From Balanoglossus misakiensis (lineage: Eukaryota > Hemichordata), in the NCBI GenBank assembly GCA_040954595.2, contig CM082594.2, positions 10,788,001 through 10,852,000 of the forward strand: a stretch of DNA of 64,000 nt. Reading direction: 5' to 3'. Of this stretch, positions 41,324 through 53,500 are shown in pieces (position 1 is the stretch's first letter; every line of letters starts with the position of its first letter). The position numbers were made by a program, and so were the translations under genes. The notes beneath the pieces were generated by a model. That model was not told where the DNA came from. It saw only the letters and a list, made by a program, of their open reading frames with translations, and made no database searches.

Positions 41324-41382
<59 letters not shown>
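41324..41382. repeat. CT dinucleotide microsatellite (GA on the minus strand)
   Basis: About 29 uninterrupted CT units, roughly 1.3-1.4 kb upstream of the probable E-protein promoter. Read in the direction of that gene it is a pure GA tract. Confidence 0.98.
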
Positions 41383-41385
<3 letters not shown>

Positions 41386-44300
41386 AATTATCAGAAAACA
41401 AGCGAGGCAATTAGTACGCACCCGTTTACCGTCTACGCAATTACACATCTAACTCGATCTTATGTAATTACTGTTACGGAGCTAGCGCGTTTAAACAAGC
41501 TTCCGCTTGGTTAACTGTTGAAACTGGCTAATCCGGCTAATTGAAGGCCCGACTTCCATTTCACTATTTCTTACAATAGGGGGACTAACAATTTTAGATC
41601 ACGTGATTATCGATCACTAATTTATGGACAAACGTTGGTCACGTGTCGCCGGTGATGCGAGCCGCCGCGCTATGAGCAATATCGGATGACGGCGATATCG
41701 GCATTTGCGGACAATTACTGGTACCTGATCTTATTCCGTAGTTTCGTGATTATAGCGCTTGGAGCTGAACGGACAACCGCAGAAGTTTGTGCGACAAAGA
41801 TGTACCAACTGTTCAAAATTAGCTACGTTTTTTGTAGGCCTACCTCCGGGAGCGAACCGTCTGAAGAAAATTAATTATCAATATAACTGGATTAATAAAT
41901 AATATTTAATATTTAATCAAGGTCATTGGTAAAGGTCGGCTTTTTTATGACCAACAAAGAGAAATTGAAAATAACTTCGCACTTTAATATTCTTGGGGAT
42001 ACCCGTCCGTCACGGATGACGTACTCCGAACCGATATTAAAATCAGGCATTTAAAAAAAATAAGTTTTTCCCGGCCCTCCCGATTTCCGCAAGCCTAACG
42101 AAATATACCGCATTGTTTGATATTCGTAATGATAAAACTGGTGGACTCACAATTGAAGGCTCGGGGGGATTTTCTTGGGAAATTTGTTCATCATATTTCA
42201 GGACGAGCGCCTTTTGAAGTCCATTCGGTCGCTTCCGATTTCACACAGTTCAGACTGTACATCGCAGGAATGCGGAAGTGGCAAAACGGAAGGGGAGTTG
42301 ATTGCCATCTTTATATTTCAAAAAATTGAGCGAAAATTCGTGACTGTTAAACATCGTGGAACATAATACTATCCTGTTCTGAAAATGCTGCATAAAAGTC
42401 TTTTCACAACGCGCTCGTGATTGTCCGGGTAAAATCCGCCACATTCACTTGGTTGTTCATTCATTCATTCAATCTATTCAATTTGGAATATATATCTATC
42501 TATAGTTTAATATAAATACCCGCGACTATCACTCTAATAGACACAGAATACTGTATGTCATTCGTTGACTGAGTTACCATGGAAACTTGATTTGTGATGG
42601 GAAGTGAGTGAGGTTGCTGTCACTTTCTTTTCGGGACGTACCTTGTATTACCCAGGTTCGTTCAAATCGTGTTTTCTAACTAAACGTGACGAGTTTGAGT
42701 ATACTAGTATTCAACGACTGAACCCTGTGGTTGGGATACTCAATAAACTGACAATACTTTCTGGAAAGTAGACTCAACAAATTCTGTGAACGAACTTGAA
42801 CTTGTACTTGTACCCATTCAGCACAATGACGGTTGACTGCGTATCGGTCTGTTTGTTTTATGCGATTTAATATTTATTGATACGAACAGTTTTATTTGGG
42901 CTCTAACCGCCAAGCTGAAAATCGAAATAATTTAAATAAATGGTGAATTCTTAGTTGTCTTGGGACGAGAAAATAAAGAAAGGCCGCGTGATGCGCTGAG
43001 CGAACAATAAAAGAGACAACGCCGGCGTCTAAAAAGCTCAAATTGCTGAAGATGTGAAGTTGCCGGAGTAAAAAGGATCCGCCCATCCTTCGGGGCAGAA
43101 CAGGGATTTGTCAAGGGAGAGGCGCGGTAAATTGGCCGGTGCCCGACAACTTTACTCCGTGAAAACTTGGTGAATATGAGATCCGTTGGGAGAGCGGGTG
43201 TATTAAGAAAACATATGTAAGGATGAAAATGCTGGACACGAAAATCAACCGCGGGATCAAAGGTTAAATTTCAAGGTCAGTTAAGGTTTGACTGACAGGT
43301 CTTGGGTAAAAAAAACTGAGCAGCGCAGACAAGAAGGGTTAATTAGGCATTCAGATCATAATGGTTATACTTCATGAATATTAATACGGGATAAATATTA
43401 ATATATAGCATCCATATTTTAGTGTAAAGTCCTATACACTTTACTTGGCTCAAATCTTGTGTAAAATACTAGTATACCAAGAATAGCGACAACTCGAACA
43501 AACGAAAGCAAAAAAGAAGATCCTGGTCAAACGATGCGTATCGTTCTCTCTAGGGCCATTACAAGATCGCAGTACTTTACATAAATTGGATAGCATAACA
43601 CTAACTCCACGAGGGAAGACGATTGAATTATTTAGAGCCAAATGAAAAAGACCTGAGCCTTTTCTCCCCGATTTCAGATCATTCGCTTCAGTGTTTGATT
43701 TGAGAATCGCTGAAAGATAAACGCGTATACTAAGCGGTTTAAAGAGACGGCGATCGGCAATATCAGAAAAAGGGAAATCTCATATAATCTGAATGATACG
43801 ATTATAATGCACGCTGTATACAGAGTTTTTATACCCCGATTATTTTTATTTCCCTAAAGATTGTGGTTTAGCCCCCCACTCAAGAATATATCTGCTTTTT
43901 CCTTTGAGTTTTGCGTCTTGCAGGATGTTTTGGAGAATGTACCCTTTTACTGCTGTGGTAAGGGATGACCTACACTATTTCACTGATGCAGGTATGTCGC
44001 ACGCTTCCTTACTAACGCCCGTTTAAGAACACTGTCGGTCGGTTTCAGGGAGGATAAAACTTCCGCGGATAAGGATTTACTTCTTAAATGTATTTTTATG
44101 GAATATATAAGGATATGAATGCATATCTTGATGGTGGCAAATCTTCAAAAATGATTGAGAATTAGCTAAGTCGATGAAAGTGGACGTTGATCGATAACAG
44201 AATAGAAGACAATGTCAAAGACATGACCTCAACATACCTGCTCGCGATGCGAACTGTCTTAGGCACAGGTGATCAACACGTAAACTTACAGTTAAACAAA

Positions 44301-45569
44301 AAGACACATCAACAGACAAATACATCGACAGATGAACCAGTAAACGGATAATAAACAAGGTATATTCGAGATAAGTTTCATTTCTATAGTTTTGCAATTT
44401 GTCTTCTTTTGTCATGAGCTCTTCTGCGTGGTTTTTAATCCGTCTTTTACATTATTGCGCTCATATAAACTGCGGAGAATTCAATCTATTAAGAAACCAG
44501 TCTCTTCAATTAAAAGGACGATACACTGAACGTCCCACTTTCCAAGTAAGTTGACTTTCGTTTAGTAAAACCTTGTGGAGTTTACGCTCAATCGAGAAAA
44601 AGGACATATTCGTTTGACTTACTCAGAAGTCCGCCTTTTCGTGGAAAATTAATCAACTACCAGAGCTTTTACCCTGAAAGCATTGTCGGGCAACAAAGAA
44701 AAAAGTAATTCGTCAAAATATATTGTAAAAAATGATATAAAATAGCCCGGATCTGGTATACTCGTCTCAACTCGAAATTCGAGAGAGTAAAACCTTTTTA
44801 ATTGCAATCACCACTCGTCCGGGTAAAATAAATTTGTGCATCCGACAGAAGGGTTAAAAGACCAACAAAGGGCGGTGTTTGCCCGCGCCCGTGACGCAAG
44901 AAGTTCGATTTTGACGAGGTCTAGACCGACTTCGCCCGTCTGGTATTTTATACGGCGATTTAATTCAAGTAATTGGCATATAACGCGCAACTCCGCGATA
45001 AGGGCGGACAGATATAAATTTAATGGAAATACGATCATTTCTTATATTAAATGTCGACATATTGATATCATGTACTGATAAATTTCCCTCGGTTGCCACT
45101 GCACTTTTTGTTTCAACGCAGGGCGGTTGCCATGGGAACGCTGATATTGACACGACATACACAATTAACCTATGGGAGGTCAGGACTCGGGTCAGATGTA
45201 TTCTTTTTTAAATGCCCGAAACTCGGAGAATTTCTGCTCATCGTCAAAATTGCACACACAACGTCAATAGGACATAAAGGCTCGCGGAAAATGCAGCTGT
45301 CGATCCTCACCAATGAAGTACGGTTCATCTTTTTTTTCAGAATCATATTCGCGCAACTACTTGTTTATCAGACGCGAAAAGTATAATTTATTATTTAAAA
45401 GCAATGGCACGACAATATCTATGCCTATCCCAAGCTTAGACAAAACGACACTGAAGTTCGCCAAGCCGATAAAACTTCAAAACCGACAAGGTGTAAACTC
45501 CGTCAGCCGGAACATGAACAGTTGTATCAGAGAAAAGGTTTGTAACATTATGTGGCGTCTCCACTCTCT

Positions 45570-45588
45570 GACAGTAGAGGGCGCCATA
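45570..45588 (+). promoter_or_regulatory. CTCF-like motif downstream of tropomodulin
   Basis: GACAGTAGAGGGCGCCATA contains the AGAGGGCGC core of the CTCF consensus. See the related sites at 56947, 57722 and 63447. Confidence 0.35.
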
Positions 45589-45774
45589 AGCCAATACCCG
45601 ACACTGGATGGTTACCATGGATATCAAAGTTTGTGGGAATCAAACAGCACAAACTTGGTGTATTATGGTAACCAGATGCGAATTGAATTGTAATGATTGT
45701 ACCCAAAAGGAAGCCCTGTCTGTGAACACAGGAACTAAAAAGCAAAGTCATTCCTTTAATGTAAAACTTTTAAT

Positions 45775-45784
45775 CCAAATATGG
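45775..45784. promoter_or_regulatory. CArG box (SRF-type site)
   Basis: CCAAATATGG is a perfect CC(A/T)6GG serum-response-factor site, 1.7 kb past the tropomodulin stop codon. SRF is a known regulator of actin-cytoskeleton genes; a link to tropomodulin is inference. Confidence 0.3.
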
Positions 45785-47522
45785 AATAAACTTAATTTCA
45801 CTACATAAGATAGCGTGAAAACTGTGCTAGACACAAGGAGAGATCTAATACACATTGCTTACAGCATATTTCACAAGTAGGCCTCAAATACGCCCAAAAT
45901 AATATTTCTTGCACTTTTTCAACAAACTACATTTTCACAAGTTCAACTACATATTGCTGATATACACAGTTACTTAATGTGGCTCTGAAAATCTTGTCAA
46001 CTGGTAGTTTTAAAATATCACGGCAGGAATTTAATTTAAACCCTAGGTGCAGACTTTTGCCAGGTACACTCTGGAAGAATTTGTTGCACAACACGAGGTC
46101 AAAGGTCACACAGAACACCCCTTTTCTGTTCCAGATTGTCACATGACAAAATACGTGAAAAGTGGACATCAGACTTGTGGGATAAGTGCAAATCTCGTTG
46201 GCTTGGACTACAGAATTACACAAAGTGACAACTTTCTACATCAACAAAAATTGCAGACACATTTTAAAAATTCTTTTTTACTTGAAAACAATCATCGATG
46301 TTAAATATTTCAGCTTTGGGAGTTAGATTTTTGCACTAACATTAATTATGAAAAAAAAATGACAAAATTTATCAAAATCAATCTCATATATTCCTTCAAT
46401 GTCTTTTCAAAAGTAATTTCCATGTTTGATATTGTTGTCATGCTATCTTTTGGATAACCACAATTTCTAACCCATACAGAGCCTTACTATAAACTATACT
46501 CATTTCAATCTCATAAATAATTTCCTATTTCTACGCTTGGCTTATATTTTATTTAAAATTAGGATAAAAAATTCACTCAAAAGTTTTCACTTAAGAATAT
46601 GAAAAATATTTTTAAATACTTTAAAAATGCTGGAAAAATTTGCTACTACAGTACTTAATTTTATGAGATGGTTTTACAGTATTTTGGAGGTTCTTGTAGA
46701 ATTGTTTTTTTATCAAATCACAATCTATAGAAGTTGTATGACTGCAACTACTTGAGATTCTAGAACTATTGTCTGGTTTATTCTGTGGACATGTGAAGGA
46801 AAACACTTGTTTGAAAGTAGTGTGATCAAATGTGATTTCACATCCTGATTTTTGGTACGTATTCCTTGAGATTATTTTATAACAGGCTCACACAGTGAAA
46901 ATCAAAAAGATGGATTTTGCTTATAGAAAATTTAAAACATGCTAACAGTCAAGACACAGGTCCTGTCACAAGAGGGACCATTAATGTCAACTAACCAGAC
47001 AGCCATTTTGTAAACTCTAGCGATAAAATTAAAATCTATAATTTCTACTGAACTTGTCTTTACACTCTACTCCCACCTTGAAATACATACCTCCTCACCC
47101 CAGCTTCTATCCACAATGGTATGATCCACAATAGATAAGAACTGGGTCATACCAAAGTTACAGTAGCCAAAGGGGTTCAGCGGGATGTTGGCAGTCTATA
47201 AAAAAATTCACTTGAAGGGCAATAAATGGGATCACACCCTGTTGCAGAATGTAGAATTTTCAGAGAGCGACCAGAAAATGGTGACATCAACGGGCGCGAG
47301 ACATTGTGGCAGCTATACTTATGTGAACGGAAAAACTCCGAAAAAATTGTAAGAAATTTTTACACACATTTGAGACAGTGAACACGCACAAAGACAAAGT
47401 CATTCTGGCATAGTTTATGCTTTGGTAAGACTGCTCTAAGAAATCATACTCGTTTTTTTTTATTTTGTTCAAACAAACACTGCATGCAACTAGGTTTATC
47501 TTCTTTGGAAAATGACATTTTT

Positions 47523-47569
47523 TTATTTTTCCCCTTCATCATCTTCTATTCCAACGCGCCTCTTGCGAT
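47523..47569 (-). CDS. TMOD: Tropomodulin exon 9, last coding exon (residues 348-362)
   Basis: Acceptor TTCTGCAG. Encodes [15 protein letters not shown] and the TAA stop. The basic RKRR after the cap helix is conserved in tropomodulins; the acidic tail is lineage-specific. An AATAAA overlaps the stop codon and another lies 60 bases on. Confidence 0.95.
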
Positions 47570-50500
47570 CTGCAGAATATAAGTGTACCAGAAGAATTAG
47601 TTGATTGAGATGACAAACAAACATAACCACCACCAAAACAAAAAAAACACAAATAAAAGTATGTACTTACGCAATTCATTGTTTCGCAGCAAAACATCAT
47701 GGGCCCTCGTTCTGGGTCCCGCTTGTTCAAAGGCGAGACCAAATTTCAACAGTGTTTTATTTTCTTCCAAAGCTTTTGCGATTTCCATTTCAACTTTGTT
47801 GCCGAGTAAAGCCCTCTGAGCATTTGGAAGGGCAAGAAGAATGGAATAAAGGAGCCATAAGTAACTTATATAGGTTTCAGATTTTTATTTCTATTCTACA
47901 CTAAAAATACAACACTCAGCATGCAACAAATGATTTGATTGGTTGGAAACATCACGCAACATAAAAGATCGCGACTGATTGGTGGTTGAGATTGTCACAT
48001 GACAGGATGAACTCACCTGATTGGTTAACCTCAGCTCCAGTAATGAGGTATTCTTGGCAACTGTATCCATGATGGCTTTGATGCCTACCCCAGAGATGAA
48101 ATTGGATTCCAAGTTCAGAACTTTCAGTGTGTTGTTTTCTTTCAAGCCCTCTGCAATTTCCTGCAAGTGGAAAGAAAATGATGATCTGAGGTCAGTATTT
48201 TCACAGACAGCAGGTTGTTAAAAATCCAACAGATACACATTTTCAGACAAGAATGATCTGTTGATGACATATGAAAAACCAAACGATAAATTCTGGTCAA
48301 AAAAGCACAGCCACTTGTTCTGGCAATAGTCCATTTTTTTTCACAATGTAAGGAAAAAAAAGTTTTATTTTCTGTTTGTTTTTGTTTTACAGCCCGACAA
48401 CTTCCCCAATCTCAGCGGATAAATCACCAAATGATCCCAATAAAGTAAACGACTATATAAGCTGGCTGAAAATCCACTTTTTATTGCAGTAACACTTTCA
48501 TTTAATGATAATGTACACATTTGCTCTGCATCGCCTAGGTCACATCTTTAAAAAAGAGAACTGACGTTATGGTTCCTATTCAAATTTACGACCATACTTT
48601 CCTTTCATTGTCTGCTCTCCAGAAATCAAATACAATGTAAATTAAATTACACAATGAATGTAACATATGCTTTTATTTTTCCTGACAAACACAGACGTGA
48701 CATATTCCCGATGCAATTTTTCAGTCTCAATTTTTCTTTTTATTTGTGTGTTTTATGCTGTTCTGTCAAAGCTGAAAGAACAACATGTTTTTATGATTTC
48801 AGGAAATGCCTTGGGGGAAACTCGGTATTTCATTTCCTTTCAAAATACGGGATGCATCATTATTACGGATATGTAGTGTGTCATTCTGTGTCAGTTTGTA
48901 CAGAGTTTACCTGATAACAAATACAAGTCATTGTTGATGACATAGTCCACACTGTTACTTACACCAAGGGACCCCAAAAATCACAATTTCTGTTGATTGC
49001 TAACCTTTGCAACAAATTCATTGAGAATGTTTTCTACTGAAGACTACAATGCAACATTTTGATATAATCATCAATTTTCTGCAATTATCTTTTTGTTGTT
49101 TTTCCATCAAGGCAGACTGAAATTTCTCATTTAATATCGGTTACAATGCAATTCTGGAGAAAACCACCTGATAACATTGAAAATGAGTCAACCGCCAAAT
49201 TGACAATAGATTAAAAATATTCGCCAAAGGGCAGTTAAAAAGATGAATGTGTAGGTGGTACTTACTAGTGCAACACCGTCGTTAAGTCTCGTGTTGGCCA
49301 TACTGAGTTTGCTTAGGTTGGTGTTCGTCTTCAAGGAAGCTGCTAATGCCTTGAGAGGGGGAATGGGAATGTTCTGGAAGGGAAAGAAGAGCGATGAATT
49401 AATCCAACATTCAATGATTTTTCATGGCACTGTGGAATACAGCCAAACCTGTGTTAGTGGCCACCTGTATATAGTGGACACTTGTCTATAACGGCCATTT
49501 TGTTACAGTTCCTGTGTAAATCACATGACATGGACCTGTCAATCATTGTTGACATTCACATAGTTGGCTCATAGACGAAAACCAACTGGACTGACCTTTA
49601 TGTTGTTCAGGTTCAAGTCCGTCAGGGCGGGGTCATTGTCCTTGGCTTGTTGAACACTTTTGTCCACATCTGTATCGTTTGGTGGCTCTAACGGCAACAT
49701 CTTGGCGGAGGCATATTTAGCAACACCTGTTGGCAGCAAAGGGAGTTGTATTATTTATATACTTCTACAAATTTACACACACCCATACACACAATGTACA
49801 CAACACACACAAAAAATGACTATTTCCAGCCAACTCCGGTATCAGAGTTCTGACTGGAAAATCAGTTGTGGCTATTTTGGGGAATTTTTTTTCATAAACT
49901 GTCACCATCTGGTATGGAGTGGGAAGCGCCATAAATTCTTATAACAAAAGTGATGCGCACAGACCAATACGTGTGATGCTAAAAGCTGAAACAGATGGTA
50001 ATGTTTATTTTTGTCACTACAAGAATTTTAAGTCCAATATGTGTGACCTGTTTACAGAGAAATGAGGGTGATGATGATGGTTTGAACTTTCGATTGAGAG
50101 ACAGGTGATGTCAGTATCTATTCAATGACACATTACAACTGCTATGTGGAGGTGGATGAGGACTTACCCCCAAATTTCCCAGCTTCTTCATCGATTTCCG
50201 TGACTTTCTCGTTTCTCAGAGAAGCTTCATACTGAACTTGGTTTAACATACTATGCAGACCCAGCACAGCTACAAAAGAGAATGACAATTTTTTTTTTTT
50301 AAGTACGGTACTCCCCAAGAAAAAAGATTTTCAAGTACAAATTTTACAGTTCAGGTATCAAAATGTGCAACTGCTTGACGAGAATTATCGCTGAAACAGA
50401 ACATACTGTTTCTACCCTGAACAGGATCATTACTTCTTCAACATGATCTTTTATAAAATCCTTCACAAGGCTTCAGAAAATAAACATGATAGGATATACT

Positions 50501-53500
50501 TCATGTTTTAGGAAGATCTATCTCCATGACATTCCCAGTAGCTGTATCTCATTGCGTCAATTTCTGGAAAAATTATCATCCAGTTTCACTTTGGTTTTCT
50601 TGTAATAACACCTTTTCATCGATACAAGCCATGTACATGTTGAGACGTCTTCCCAAGTGACAGATCGCTTTTCCTCGACCTGGGGCAATTTCACTAGATT
50701 TCAAAACCGTACTGATATTTGAGCGGCCATTTTGAAAGGTTCTGTTTTAACATCGGGTCAAGCTTTTGCAAGAGAGTGACTTCAGAAGTTGTCTACGTAT
50801 CTGCAAATTCAACTAGTCATCTTGCAACTTCACACCATACCTGCAAGTTCCACAAGTTCGTCTTCAGTGGCATTGCTCAAAGCGCCTTCCCAGTCTTCAC
50901 TCAATATCACTTCCTCGTTGTCGTCAACAACTGGTGGTTTGATGTCTTCCCTTGGCTTCCATACCTTGCCTATAAATACGACAAAACAAGTACGTTTAGT
51001 TGATTAGAGATGGGGGTAGGTGGCTGACCTGGTGTCTTTAACTAATATGTAAATATAAAATTATCATATGTGGCTTAATCCTTTGAACTCTGACCTCTTG
51101 GTGACCAGTGATGTACAGGGAGGGGTACTGCAGGAATCATCCATAGAGATGGCGGCCATTTTGAATTTGAGACAATTTCGCTTGCATATATATTTATTCA
51201 TACACACACCACTGTTATCAGTTCCAGGTCAATAGTTATATATTTCACATTTATATTTTGTGGAATAAAGCTACGCATCAGCGGAGGGATGTCTGTCACT
51301 GTTGTCGCTTGGATTAAGTGGCACAAATAACATGTTACAGTTCAGCTGTGAAATCACAATGCATCTCAGAAAGTTCTATGAGTCCCCCTCCCCCCTATAG
51401 AAAACCATATGGTATTTTTCTGCTGTTGTTAATGCTAGGATAGATTCTGGGAACCTGACTGCAATGCTACAATCTGACACAGCCACTGCCATTTATGCAA
51501 AACTGCACCATCCCTCGCAGTTTGCCCAGATAAACGTAAACAAACAACAGAAGGCGCGAACCCTAACACCAACGCTACTACGAACACACGTTCAATAAAA
51601 AAAAAGATGAATGAACAGCTTGTCTGCACGACCACCAGGTTGTAGACAGCAAACAGAGGTCCGTCTCGCCATACTGCGACAATGAATGGCCAGACAGAGA
51701 CAGAGAGACAGAGACATGGACACAGGTGTTTGTCAACATATGTTGGTGGCATCAGATTTGTTACACTTGCTGTGTACGGATGGAGTGTATTAAAACACAT
51801 CAGTGGCAAAGCACTGCATTAACCAGTCAGGGTATTATCCATCTTACTGTCTTCAATCTCTTTGGTTGACACAACTGTCTCTAAACTGATTTCAAAAGTC
51901 AAACTACCAACACATCTCGGACGTCGACCGACCCAAATGTCGGCCATTGCCCGTGCTTCGCTGTTTATGCTGAACTCATCATCTGTACAGAACCAGAATT
52001 CCCTATCATACCACGATAAAAACCACATACATATTGTCATGCAGAATATATCTCAACTTGAGGTGAAAGGAAGTGATTTCTGGAACTCAAAACTCTAATG
52101 GTAAAATTTTCAATTTTCCCCCAATAAATTGAAGAAAAATACATCCAAACCGATTAAACATTTTGAATATGTAAATGTCAGATTTATATTTTATTCAAAA
52201 TCGGCCACGTAAGTAATCTGGGCCAAAGTTAAATGACTGTGGAGTGACCTTTATGAAATAACAGAATTTGCATAGCAGCCCACTGAACACCATATGGTAC
52301 ATGACAAACACAAAAATCCGATTATTGTCGGTACTAAAAGAAGGAAACAGAGAATATATGGCAGTATCAATATTTGCTTCCATTTTATAACTTAGAAATA
52401 TATCAGCAAATTACAAATGATTTTAAAAGAAATACTTTGTAAAAACTTTTGTTTTGTGAGCGATCAAACTCCTCCATGTTAAAAAGTGTCTTCTCAAAAA
52501 AATATGAAACCCCAGAAACAAAATATGGGATTAACATGACCCTGTAGCTAGGTTGGTTTTGTGTGACGAATTGCATGGATGAACTTCCTTTCAAAATTTC
52601 ACATGATATATACAAATTGTGGTCAATATTAGATATTCAACACACCACTTTTAGTATTGATTTCCCCAAATCCTTAATGAGCTCTATTTTACTCAAAAAC
52701 AAAACAAACGGTGGTGTCATCTGGCATGGTCGACAAAATATGCAAAGTGATGCTCTTTTTTTAAAAACTTCATTTTATTAGATCCATCAAAGGGATCGGG
52801 GATTAGCACTGCGGGAGTGTGGAATGAAATACTGTATGTATTCCGTGGCAGAGTACAATTTGAATTCAATTTAAGATAATTGTGTATTGGGGCCATACTT
52901 CTGATGGCACTCGGATCAGATTTCGCAACCTCGATGAAGGATGGTTCCTTCCAGGACGGGGGGGATCATATTTCCCCCACTTCAAAATTTTGAAATGTCA
53001 GCCAGCGCATGGAGGGATCTATTATGCCACTTGCTGCCGCTTGTTTCAGCGATAAACTGTCGTTGTGACAAAAAAAGATATGTGAAGTCAGAACCGCCAG
53101 TGTTGCTTCACTGTAAAGTAAAACTGCCCTGTCTTTTGCTTCGGTTTGAACAACGCAACACATGGCAGTGTCAGATGATAAATCAAATTTTTTTAACGTA
53201 ATTCTGAAACTGTGGTTATTTATTTTAACTGAGACCAAGAAGCAAGGCTGATTAATGAGCTGAGATTTAATCTTGATGTTCCAAAGCCATCTTTTGGATC
53301 CATAAATATGGAAATATTTACCTTTACAAAGCAATCCTTCAGAATTAGTCCTTGTCAGTGTACTTTATTTTTAAAAAGAACACACCCATAAGTATTCATT
53401 GACCAGTTTTAGAAAAGTTCACCTTACTGTACATATCATAGATTTCTCGATTAAGACTGCACTGGCAGATCAGTGATACAGATCTTACCGTATATATATA

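Larger units (their letters stand above)
40061..47522. other. Intergenic spacer between the E-protein promoter and tropomodulin 3' end
   Basis: No gene recognised on either strand. It holds a long CT microsatellite (41324-41382), two CACGTG E-boxes 40 bp apart (41600, 41640), a CTCF-like motif (45570-45588) and a perfect CArG box (45775-45784). The right part, adjoining 47,523, must include the tropomodulin 3' UTR. Candidate AATAAA signals on the minus strand occur at 47526-47521 (overlapping the stop codon) and 47463-47458. Confidence 0.6.

Noticed and set aside
51435-51809. A 124-codon minus-strand frame
   Set aside because: Its CLCLSVS stretch comes from a GACAGA repeat, and the rest is hydrophobic low-complexity sequence.
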